Both the position numbers and the translations under genes were made by a program. Shown here in pieces: positions 1 through 5,817 of a stretch of 7,170 bases of DNA. How positions within the stretch are numbered: position 1 is the first letter of the stretch; each line of letters starts with the position of its first letter. Source of the stretch: Planctomycetaceae bacterium. GTDB taxonomy: Bacteria; Planctomycetota; Planctomycetia; Pirellulales; Pirellulaceae. The notes beneath the pieces were generated by a model. It saw only the letters and a list, made by a program, of their open reading frames with translations, had not been told where the DNA came from and made no database searches. Location: contig DNPC01000009.1 in NCBI GenBank assembly GCA_003501565.1, positions 1-7,170 on the forward strand, written 5' to 3'.

Positions 1-65
1 AGGTCGTCGATTTTCAAGCCTATGCAAGGCAAGCCGCCGGTCTCCGATTCAAAACCGACGACTAG
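1..65 (+). CDS. Possible C-terminal tail of a truncated upstream gene
   Basis: Reading from base 3, the + strand gives an open frame that enters from outside the window and ends at TAG (63-65). It encodes VVDFQAYARQAAGLRFKTDD. The mixed composition looks like a genuine protein end, and the DNA changes to an AT-richer, TTCGAA-rich non-coding stretch right after the stop. If real, the gene converges with the M1 peptidase gene on the opposite strand, leaving about 200 bp between the two stops. Twenty codons are too few to assign a family. The - strand is also open in one frame across the same bases, so the reading is uncertain. I infer a gene end here; no function can be given. Confidence 0.33.
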   Translation, partial: VVDFQAYARQAAGLRFKTDD

Positions 66-83
66 GAACGCTCGGAAAACACC

Positions 84-136
84 AATTCGAAACCTCAGTT
101 CGAAAGATTCAATTCGAGAAAATTCAGTGTTCGAAC
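84..136. repeat. Cluster of TTCGAA-type sites in non-coding spacer
   Basis: The non-coding stretch between the first stop codon and the peptidase gene carries TTCGAA at 86-91, 99-104 and 130-135, plus TTCGAG at 113-118. CAATTCGA occurs twice (83-90 and 110-117), and the last site lies in the 8-bp palindrome GTTCGAAC (129-136). The surrounding DNA is visibly richer in A and T than the genes. A small exact dyad, TACTC-T-GAGTA, sits at 211-221. No clear terminator hairpin with a U-run was found for the peptidase gene that ends at 269. The spacing of the sites (13, 14 and 17 bp) is irregular, so this may be chance in a locally biased sequence. Confidence 0.3.
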
Positions 137-268
137 GAATTTCCACGAGTGTTGGCAGGGCAGGGGAGAATCATTGTAACGCACTCGGCCCCGCAAAGCG
201 AAATCTACCTTACTCTGAGTATTCTCTAAGCCCTGCGTTTAGATCTACGCCGGTTCGGCCTGCCAAAA

Positions 269-2143
269 TCAAAGGCCCTGCGACGCCTCAACCCCCAAGA
301 TCTCGTCGATCGTTTGCGCCGAAACAGAGTGGTAGCCGGGGCGAGCATTCCGGTAGATATCACGAGCCCGCTTTAGCCCACCGTCAGTTTCAGCCAGTCG
401 AACATAGAGTGGTTGCAAGAATTTGCGACGCCCCTGCTCGGTCAAGAATTCACGCAGACGACCGTAGCCGGCTTCATAACCACTATCGATCACGAGCATC
501 AACCAGTCCTTGGTGATCTCCGCATTCCCCGAGGCAGTGAACTTGAATTGACTGTCAAGCTCCTGCATCTGATCCAGGCTTAATCCCTGACCTAGCGTTC
601 GCAAGAAGTGATTCCAATGGTGAGTCGTCCAAGCTGCCGTTTCGAACGCGCTCGCAATCTGATCGGCGGGGGTACCATCTTTGAACTTGAGCGCGGCCTT
701 GCCTGCTCGTGTTAGCTCTTGTGTTTTGACTACTGGCACATTGTCCGGTAACCCTGGACCGTAAACCCACGCCCTCAAATCTGCGTCAGGCTGTAGGTGC
801 ATATCAACGTAATCTAAGAATGATTCAGTCGTCATGCTTTTAAAGGCGTTCTGATCGAAGTAATTCTTGAGGAACGCATCCCATTGCTTACGGCCAACAG
901 TCTCTTCCAACATTCGCAAAAAGAAATACCCTTTGTCGTAAGCAATCGATGTCATTCCATCATCAGGGTTTCGGCCTGCTAGGTCGAGTTTGAGCCACGT
1001 ATCCCGCGCATCCAGTTCCTGAATCTCAGCCTTGAGCCCATCTAGCGATAACTTCGCCAGCATTTCTGAATACTTTCGACCGTACACCGCTTCCATGATC
1101 CGCTGCTCAAAATAGACCGTGAACCCTTCGTTGAGCCAAAAATCGTTCCAAGTTGCGTTGGTGACCAAGTTGCCAGACCAAGAATGGGCTAGCTCGTGAG
1201 CAATCAAAGCAACCAGTGAACGATCCCCCGCAAGGATCGTTGGCGTGGCAAATGTCAGCCTTGGATTCTCCATACCGCCAAACGGAAAACTGGAAGGCAG
1301 AAAGATCACATCGTAGCGATCCCATCGGTACGGACCATAAAGTTTTTCTGCCGCATCGATCATCCGCTCGGTGTCCGCCAATTCCCAAGCCGCCTTCTTG
1401 AGAACGCTCGGCTCAGCATACACACCGCTGCGCTGGCCCAATGGTTCAAACACCAAGTCTCCAACCGCTAGCGCTAGCAGGTAGGATGGGATCGGCTGGT
1501 TCATCTGAAAACTATACTCGCCGCTATCATTTCGTTTCTGCGGGTTAGCAGCACTCATCACCGCCAACAATTCTGATGGCACCTTGATGTTCGCCGAGTA
1601 AGTCATGCGAACTGCAGGAGTATCTTGGCACGGGACCCAAGTACGCGCCAGGATCGCCTGGGATTGAGTGAATAGAAAAGGATGACGTTTTTCGGTAGTC
1701 TGCTCCGGAGTCAGCCATTGCAGTGCAGCAGCACCGGGACGCGTCGAGTAGTAGATGACGACTTCATTTGTAGCAGCCTTCAACTGAATGCTCAGCCCCT
1801 GGCCCAGTTGGATGTCGGGCCGCGACAATTCCCAAGGCAGTTTTTGACCATCGACATCAGTCACTTTCGATATGGCTAGTCCTTGTGTGTCTAACCATAG
1901 CTGATAAGCACCGTCGGATCGCTGAAGCTTTAGTTTTGCAGAACCACTTAGCGTCCGCTTTTCAAAATCGACGCGCAAATCAAGGTGTAAGTGGCTGACC
2001 GAAACTTCTGACGGGCGAGCGACCGAGTGGGGCAATGGACGTTGAGCGACCAGCCGTTCCGCGAAAAGGCTCATCAACAGAAAGCTTATCAGCACTTGGA
2101 TTGCTCTTCGGCCTGGCCTGAGCCTATGACAACAGTTCAGCAT
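269..2143 (-). CDS. Secreted M1 zinc aminopeptidase, leukotriene A4 hydrolase-like
   Basis: This 624-residue protein should remove N-terminal amino acids from peptides outside the cytoplasm. Residues 11-34 look like a Sec signal peptide: an Arg-rich start, the hydrophobic run AIQVLISFLLMSLFA, and likely cleavage near LVAQ. An N-terminal beta domain (about 42-235) includes the family signature around QSQAILARTWVPCQDTP (160-176). The catalytic domain has the substrate-binding GGMEN (289-293) and zinc site HELAH (316-320), with the third ligand E339 after the usual 18 residues. Y402 in AYDKG matches the catalytic tyrosine. The C-terminal helical domain (about 490-624) carries GRRKF (571-575), aligning with the human Arg563/Lys565 carboxylate-binding pair. 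The length equals human LTA4H (about 610) plus a signal peptide. By my hand alignment, Asp375 of human LTA4H is kept (D394) but Tyr378 is Met397. Bacterial members act as aminopeptidases; epoxide hydrolase activity is not implied. The start is ATG at 2141-2143, with only a weak GGAA upstream. The gene is monocistronic in view and divergent from the next gene. Confidence 0.93.
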   Translation of the reverse strand: MLNCCHRLRPGRRAIQVLISFLLMSLFAERLVAQRPLPHSVARPSEVSVSHLHLDLRVDFEKRTLSGSAKLKLQRSDGAYQLWLDTQGLAISKVTDVDGQKLPWELSRPDIQLGQGLSIQLKAATNEVVIYYSTRPGAAALQWLTPEQTTEKRHPFLFTQSQAILARTWVPCQDTPAVRMTYSANIKVPSELLAVMSAANPQKRNDSGEYSFQMNQPIPSYLLALAVGDLVFEPLGQRSGVYAEPSVLKKAAWELADTERMIDAAEKLYGPYRWDRYDVIFLPSSFPFGGMENPRLTFATPTILAGDRSLVALIAHELAHSWSGNLVTNATWNDFWLNEGFTVYFEQRIMEAVYGRKYSEMLAKLSLDGLKAEIQELDARDTWLKLDLAGRNPDDGMTSIAYDKGYFFLRMLEETVGRKQWDAFLKNYFDQNAFKSMTTESFLDYVDMHLQPDADLRAWVYGPGLPDNVPVVKTQELTRAGKAALKFKDGTPADQIASAFETAAWTTHHWNHFLRTLGQGLSLDQMQELDSQFKFTASGNAEITKDWLMLVIDSGYEAGYGRLREFLTEQGRRKFLQPLYVRLAETDGGLKRARDIYRNARPGYHSVSAQTIDEILGVEASQGL

Positions 2144-2284
2144 CGCAATCGTTTCCGTGGTGGATCGTGGGGGGAAATTGAGTCAACGTTCTGGGCATTA
2201 TCCTCTTGCACATTCTAGTAGACTACGCATCCAACGGCAGTCCTCGACGCCAGAAACCAACTCTCAAGTTAGGAAGCAATACGA
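2144..2284. promoter_or_regulatory. Divergent intergenic region with two small palindromes
   Basis: This 141-bp spacer must hold promoters for the M1 peptidase (leftward) and the 152-residue protein (rightward). I see no convincing -35/-10 pair on either strand. On the - strand, GATAAT (complement of 2197-2202) resembles a -10 box about 54 bp from the peptidase start, but its -35 is poor. Two short dyads are visible: TTGA-G-TCAA at 2178-2186 and TAGT-AG-ACTA at 2216-2225. AGGAAG at 2271-2276 is a good ribosome-binding site 8 nt before the GTG at 2285. The TTTGGTT operator half-site seen upstream of the BlaI gene is not repeated here as a palindrome. Confidence 0.35.
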
Positions 2285-2743
2285 GTGGAAGCGGCAACCA
2301 TTTCGAAGCTTAAGAAAGAACTGGCATTAATGAACCAGGCGGAGCTCATGGACGCGATCTTGCGACTAGCTCGATTCAAACGGGACAACAAGGAACTGTT
2401 GACGTATCTTCTGTTTATGTCGCACGATGAGCAGGCCTATGCCGACTACTTGTGCGAGCAGATTGATGGTTTCTATGCGGAGACGCCCACGCCTCCCAAG
2501 AAGACAATCCAGAAGATGCTTCGCTGGACCAACAAGTGCTTGCGTTATTCAGGCAATAAAGAAACTGAAGTGCAAGTTCGAATTCACTTCTGCCGTGTCC
2601 TGGCAAATAGTCGCGTACGTATCAACCAAAGCCGTGTCATTGAAAACTTATTCCATAACCAGATCAACAAAATTGAAACGCTGATCGAAAAGCTCCATGA
2701 AGACCTCCGCTTCGATTTCCGCCAGCAACTCGCATCGTTGTAA
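2285..2743 (+). CDS. Conserved uncharacterised small protein (152 aa)
   Basis: A 152-residue, presumably cytoplasmic protein of unknown function. It has no signal peptide or membrane segment and is predicted mostly helical and charged. The N-terminal third (residues 1-45) reads as an amphipathic helical pair with Leu-rich spacing, including ELMDAILRLARFKRDNKELL. The middle has an acidic/aromatic stretch (DEQAYADYLCEQIDGFY, 48-64), and a central block RYSGNKETEVQVRIHFC runs over 87-103. The C-terminal half (120-150) is another charged helix. The pattern resembles a small family of hypothetical proteins I recall from Bacteroidetes as well, but I cannot attach a family name with confidence. The start is GTG at 2285, supported by AGGAAG at 2271-2276 with an 8-nt spacer. 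The gene stands alone: divergent from the peptidase and 347 bp from the repressor, so no operon partner hints at its role. Confidence 0.8.
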   Translation: MEAATISKLKKELALMNQAELMDAILRLARFKRDNKELLTYLLFMSHDEQAYADYLCEQIDGFYAETPTPPKKTIQKMLRWTNKCLRYSGNKETEVQVRIHFCRVLANSRVRINQSRVIENLFHNQINKIETLIEKLHEDLRFDFRQQLASL

Positions 2744-2781
2744 ATAGACTCGGGCAATTGCTACCGCGTGCGTCTGCGACC

Positions 2782-2800
2782 GGTGGCAGCTTCTGCCATC
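2782..2800 (+). terminator. Weak hairpin after the 152-aa gene, no U-run
   Basis: TGGCAG (2784-2789) and CTGCCA (2793-2798) form a 6-bp perfect stem with a 3-nt loop. It extends by a G·U and a G-C pair to 2782-2800. It starts 38 nt after the stop codon at 2741-2743. No T-rich tract follows, so classical intrinsic termination is doubtful. It could mark the 3' end of the transcript or be chance. Confidence 0.22.
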
Positions 2801-3021
2801 AAGCCTCCTGCGAATAGGGCTGGAGAATTTTCGAAGCTCCCTGTTGTTCTGGCTTGGGAGATTCGTCAATGACATACGTCAACGACGGTTGCTGCCGCTC
2901 CCCAAACGAACGCACCTCTCGATCACTCTACTGAGGGGCCGAGGGGATAGAAGGACGAGCGATGCCTCCAAGGCCTCGCGAACTCAATCACGCAAAGCCG
3001 CGAATTGCTAGAGAATCGCTA

Positions 3022-3051
3022 TTGTGCCACGAGGCCGTCGCCCGATATGTT
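3022..3051 (+). promoter_or_regulatory. Candidate promoter of the blaI-M56 operon
   Basis: TTGTGC (3022-3027) and TATGTT (3046-3051) are separated by 18 bp and could serve as -35 and -10 boxes. Each matches the sigma-70 consensus only partly (3 and 4 of 6 bases). The argument for them is positional: transcription would begin near 3058, inside the palindromic block, so a repressor bound there would block initiation. This is inference from spacing only. Confidence 0.25.
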
Positions 3052-3077
3052 TGGTTAATCAAATTTGGTTAACCAAA
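3050..3077. promoter_or_regulatory. Double palindromic operator upstream of blaI-type gene
   Basis: Two 14-bp palindromes abut exactly. The first is TTTGGTTAATCAAA (3050-3063), with one imperfect base pair. The second is TTTGGTTAACCAAA (3064-3077), a perfect palindrome. The whole 28 bp is itself a dyad with a single mismatched pair (3059/3068). It ends 13 bp before the ATG of the repressor gene. AGGGA (3080-3084), a plausible ribosome-binding site, lies between. BlaI/MecI repressors bind dyads in their own promoters as dimers, so this is very likely the autoregulatory operator. The half-site TTTGGTT differs from the TACA/TGTA type known from staphylococcal and bacillar BlaI/MecI operators. 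Confidence 0.72.
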
Positions 3078-3090
3078 ACAGGGATGAGCG

Positions 3091-3471
3091 ATGGTTCGAC
3101 CGACACAAGAAATGACACAGCGCGAGCTGGAAGTAATGCATGCATTCTGGCAGCATGGCCAGATGACAGCCACCCAGGCTCGTGAAGCGCTGGCGGAAAG
3201 TGGCGTGGATCGCGCCTACCCAACGGTTGCAAATCTAATTCGCGTACTCGTCGACAAGGGCTATCTTGAGGCGATCAACGAGGAACGGCCGTTCGTCTAC
3301 CAGGCTCTCCATTCCTTCGAAGACGTGTCCAAGAACTTCGTCGGCGAGCTGGTCGACCGAGTCTTTCGTGGTTCTCGAGAGCAACTAATCGTTCACTTGT
3401 TTGGGCAGCGTCAGACCCTGAGCAAAAAGGAACGTTCCCTGCTCGAATCGATCCTCGAGGAGCAAGAGTAA
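3091..3471 (+). CDS. BlaI/MecI-family transcriptional repressor
   Basis: A 126-residue dimeric DNA-binding protein of normal family length that should repress its own operon. Residues 5-75 form the winged helix: TQRELEVMHAFW (9-20) is the first helix, MTATQAREAL (25-34) the second, and YPTVANLIRVLVDKGYL (43-59) covers the recognition helix and start of the wing. RPFVYQAL (66-73) ends the wing. The C-terminal helices (about 74-126) match the dimerisation domain. In staphylococcal BlaI/MecI the partner protease cleaves at Asn101-Phe102. By hand alignment the equivalent here is near L103-F104, so the Asn is not kept; an unrelated N82-F83 also occurs. ATG at 3091 follows AGGGA with a 6-nt spacer. 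The stop overlaps the start of the M56 gene by one base (TAATG), so the two are almost certainly co-translated. The double palindrome just upstream is the expected target. Genes outside the operon that it controls cannot be seen. Confidence 0.93.
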   Translation: MVRPTQEMTQRELEVMHAFWQHGQMTATQAREALAESGVDRAYPTVANLIRVLVDKGYLEAINEERPFVYQALHSFEDVSKNFVGELVDRVFRGSREQLIVHLFGQRQTLSKKERSLLESILEEQE

Positions 3472-5660
3472 TGGGTACTGCTACAACATTTCTGCTGACC
3501 ATCGTTGTCCAAGTTTCAACTATAGCGCTAATTGGCATCCTGCTATCGAGTCTACTGCATTGGCGGCCTGGGCTGTCGCGATGTGTACTCGCCGCAACGC
3601 TGTTGGCAACGTGTTTGCTGACTGCCACAACCTGCCTGCCTCCCTTGCCAAATATCGCTCCTCGGGCACTTCCCTCTACATACTCACAAACTAAGCAACA
3701 ACTTAAGACACCCTCTGGCGGAAATTCTGATTTGGCAGTCGCTGCCAAATCACCAACGATCGACTTCGGTCAATTATTAGCCAGCGGTGCTCGGTCGATT
3801 AGATCACTTTCACAATACGCAGAACCCAGTCCGAAGCTCGAGCCGATTGTGCGTCCAGTTTCAATCATCTTTTCGGTAATTGTCGTTGTCGGATTGATCA
3901 GGCTCAGCGTCAGCATCTTTTACACGCGCCAGATTATTTCGACTGCAACAGACTTGAGTGGCACTCATGCGGCTAGCCGTTTGAATACTCTCGTCGCTAA
4001 AGCACGCGATGCCGTTGGCCACGATCGAATCTTTGTTGACCTTCGCGAATCATCTGAGTCGTCAGACGCGGCACTTGTGGGCGCGTTGCGACCCACAATT
4101 GTGTTGCCAGCCGACTGGTCACGTTGGTCTGATAGCGAACTAGATAGCGTATTGGCCCACGAACTCGGACACCTGCTTGCGCGCGATACTCTGTGGCGAA
4201 TGACAAGTGTCTTCGTGACGGCGATTCACTTCTACAATCCACTCGTTCACTGGCTGGCCGGTCGATACGCGCTGACGCAAGAACTACTTGCGGACGAAGT
4301 CGCCGCGCGGCTGGTCGGCGGAAGAAACTACCTACAAAGTCTGTCACGTTTGGCACTTCGCCGCGACGAACAGAATACGAAGCAAATTGCGTTTTCCAGC
4401 GCTGGAATGAATCCAGTGTTTTCAGGTTACTTGATCAGGAGGATCGAAATGTTGATGAAGCGAAATACGAAATGGCGACCAGCCGAGTCTCGTCTGTCCA
4501 AGAGCGTTGCGGTTGCCGCCGTGTTCTCGACTGCCGGGTTGTTGATGGTTGCACGAGGCATCGCACAAACCGATGAATCGTCAGCAAGCAAGCCTATGAA
4601 AGTTGCGACACTTCCGGAAAATGATCCAATCATAACACCGGATCCGACCGCCGCACTTTTCAATCGAGAATCAACAAACGTTAATGTTCTGCCCCCCAAC
4701 CAAACGGGGTTCTTAAACATCGAGCTTGCGGAGATCCTGCGGAGCTATGAAACGGGCACAACGACTCAGTTCGCCAATGCCATGATTTCTTCATTGTTGA
4801 TGAAGGAACTGGAAATCGACCAACCGACCAAGTTTGATATTAACAAGATTGACTCAGTGATCGGTGAGCTGTCGCTCCGGGTTGGTTACAAACCAGAAGC
4901 GGAGGATGGAAAGCGGCACTACATTGCCCTTGGAAGCACCGGAGTTCGGGCAAAACTGACCGAGCCTTTCTCGATCAGCGAATGGGTTGAAAAATACTCG
5001 CCTACTGGATACGAGAAAATTGATGGCCGACAAACATTTACGCTTTCCGGACTCGCATCCGTTGCGGGAATCCCTTTGGCCGTATCACAGGCAGACGACC
5101 GCACACTCTGCTTTGGCGGATTGGGTGGATCAAGCGAAAAACCCGAGGAACTTGCGCAGGAACTGTCGGACTACACGGAAACTCCAAATGATTCAGAATG
5201 GGCCACAACGCTAAAGCTCGTTGACGGTGGCCTGCTTACTGCTGTCGTTACTGACGCCAAAGTTGATTCTCCAATCAATCTTGAGGACGCGTCATCGCCG
5301 TCAGCACACAAGTTTACGAGGGTCATGTCGTCTTTCAAAACAGCTGGAATCGGCCTGGACCTTTCGGCCGACTTGAGGACTGTTGGAATTCGGCTCGCTG
5401 TAGAGTGTGAAGACGCCGCGTCAGCGGATTTGATCCAGGCCGATATCCAGGGACTACTTGAAGATGGCTACCGTGAGATTGACCGCGACGACGACGCGCT
5501 CACAAACCGTCTCGCACTCCAGGCACTTACTCGTGCCCAGGTAACGCGAGAAACCAAGCCGGACGGCAGCGTGTTCATCCTGCTCCGTTGCAGCTGTGAT
5601 AATCCACGCCCAACCGCTCCTCAGCTATTCGAAGTCCTAAAGGACGAATTCGGCGGATAG
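3471..5660 (+). CDS. BlaR1-like M56 membrane metallopeptidase with novel sensor domain
   Basis: A 729-residue integral membrane sensor-protease, expected to inactivate the co-encoded repressor when its outer domain detects a signal. Hydrophobic segments at about 7-30, 38-56, 130-151 and 344-362 fit the four-helix BlaR1 topology, with Arg-containing loop WRPGLSR (31-37) inside. The cytoplasmic peptidase domain (152-343) has the zinc motif HELGH (230-234), and E271 in QELLADE is the likely third ligand. NPLVHW (256-261) is also typical of M56. The region after helix 4 (about 363-729) should lie outside the cytoplasm. It lacks the SxxK, SxN and KTG motif set of the BlaR1 penicillin-binding domain, so beta-lactam sensing is unlikely. 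It includes ADDRTLCFGG (541-550) and W577 followed by VDGG (584-587), a pattern I associate from memory with planctomycete proteins. C707 and C709 could form disulfides. ATG overlaps the repressor stop; GAGGAG (3457-3462) with an 8-nt spacer is an excellent ribosome-binding site. Confidence 0.9.
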   Translation: MGTATTFLLTIVVQVSTIALIGILLSSLLHWRPGLSRCVLAATLLATCLLTATTCLPPLPNIAPRALPSTYSQTKQQLKTPSGGNSDLAVAAKSPTIDFGQLLASGARSIRSLSQYAEPSPKLEPIVRPVSIIFSVIVVVGLIRLSVSIFYTRQIISTATDLSGTHAASRLNTLVAKARDAVGHDRIFVDLRESSESSDAALVGALRPTIVLPADWSRWSDSELDSVLAHELGHLLARDTLWRMTSVFVTAIHFYNPLVHWLAGRYALTQELLADEVAARLVGGRNYLQSLSRLALRRDEQNTKQIAFSSAGMNPVFSGYLIRRIEMLMKRNTKWRPAESRLSKSVAVAAVFSTAGLLMVARGIAQTDESSASKPMKVATLPENDPIITPDPTAALFNRESTNVNVLPPNQTGFLNIELAEILRSYETGTTTQFANAMISSLLMKELEIDQPTKFDINKIDSVIGELSLRVGYKPEAEDGKRHYIALGSTGVRAKLTEPFSISEWVEKYSPTGYEKIDGRQTFTLSGLASVAGIPLAVSQADDRTLCFGGLGGSSEKPEELAQELSDYTETPNDSEWATTLKLVDGGLLTAVVTDAKVDSPINLEDASSPSAHKFTRVMSSFKTAGIGLDLSADLRTVGIRLAVECEDAASADLIQADIQGLLEDGYREIDRDDDALTNRLALQALTRAQVTRETKPDGSVFILLRCSCDNPRPTAPQLFEVLKDEFGG

Positions 5661-5716
5661 GCATGCAGTTGCATCTGAATGGATGATGGTGCGTAGGTTC
5701 GTTTAACCGTTAGCCG

Positions 5717-5755
5717 GCAGGCGTACGTGAATCACTCGCAGGCGTACGTGCATCA
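5717..5755. repeat. Direct repeat, two 18-bp units, 21-bp period
   Basis: GCAGGCGTACGTGAATCA (5717-5734) recurs at 5738-5755 with one base changed (A to C at the 14th position). Both units contain the self-complementary core CGTACG. An inverted relative, CGCGTACGCCT, follows at 5761-5771 and can pair with either unit. The block sits between two converging genes. Repeats beginning with CCGTTAGCCGGCAGGCGT-like sequence occur, as I remember, in intergenic DNA of Pirellulales; this is unverified. Confidence 0.6.
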
Positions 5756-5771
5756 AAGGCCGCGTACGCCT
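5740..5771. terminator. Strong hairpin in convergent spacer, likely bidirectional terminator
   Basis: AGGCGTACGTG (5740-5750) pairs with CGCGTACGCCT (5761-5771), giving 11 pairs with one G·U wobble and a 10-nt loop. It lies 79 nt past the stop of the M56 gene and 46 nt past the stop of the opposing 239-residue gene, where a shared terminator is expected. There is no T-run on either side, so it would be a U-less or Rho-assisted terminator, or an RNA-stabilising 3' structure. The first direct repeat (5719-5729) can compete for the same right arm. Confidence 0.5.
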
Positions 5772-5817
5772 TCGGGGAAACAGCGAGACGATTCACCCGC
5801 CAAGGTCAAGCACTCAA

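Larger units (their letters stand above)
2744..3090. other. 347-bp non-coding gap ending in repressor control region
   Basis: No credible gene is seen in this gap. A 75-codon frame on the - strand (2648-2875) is open, but it overlaps the end of the preceding gene and has a low-complexity, Arg/Ser-rich product, so I treat it as a shadow. The left part holds a short hairpin (2782-2800). The middle (about 2870-3020) is moderately GC-rich with no recognised motif. The right end carries the promoter-like elements and double palindrome of the BlaI operon. A small RNA cannot be excluded, but nothing positively supports one. Confidence 0.5.

Noticed and set aside
22..516. 164-codon open frame on the + strand
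   Set aside because: More than half lies antisense to the C-terminus of the well-supported M1 peptidase, and the product is Arg/Ser/Pro-rich with no domain pattern, typical of a shadow frame.
2144..2284. BlaI operator controlling the flanking divergent genes
   Set aside because: No TTTGGTTAACCAAA-like palindrome occurs in this spacer; isolated AACCAA or TTGGTT matches are too short to count.
2648..2875. 75-codon open frame on the - strand in the 347-bp gap
   Set aside because: Its 3' part is antisense to the 152-residue gene, and the composition is not protein-like; no supporting ribosome-binding site.
3275..3748. 157-codon open frame on the - strand
   Set aside because: It is fully antisense to the repressor end and M56 start, both of which have clear family motifs; the product is low-complexity and Arg/Ser-rich.
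4193..4576. 127-codon open frame on the + strand inside the M56 gene
   Set aside because: It is an alternate frame within the catalytic domain coding region, with no initiation signal or recognisable product.
4557..5660. Penicillin-binding sensor domain as in BlaR1/MecR1
   Set aside because: I could not find the ordered SxxK, SxN and KTG motifs, so the gene is not called blaR1 and no beta-lactam role is claimed.
5717..5771. CRISPR-like repetition
   Set aside because: Only two 18-bp units with a 3-bp gap, no true spacers and no cas genes nearby.
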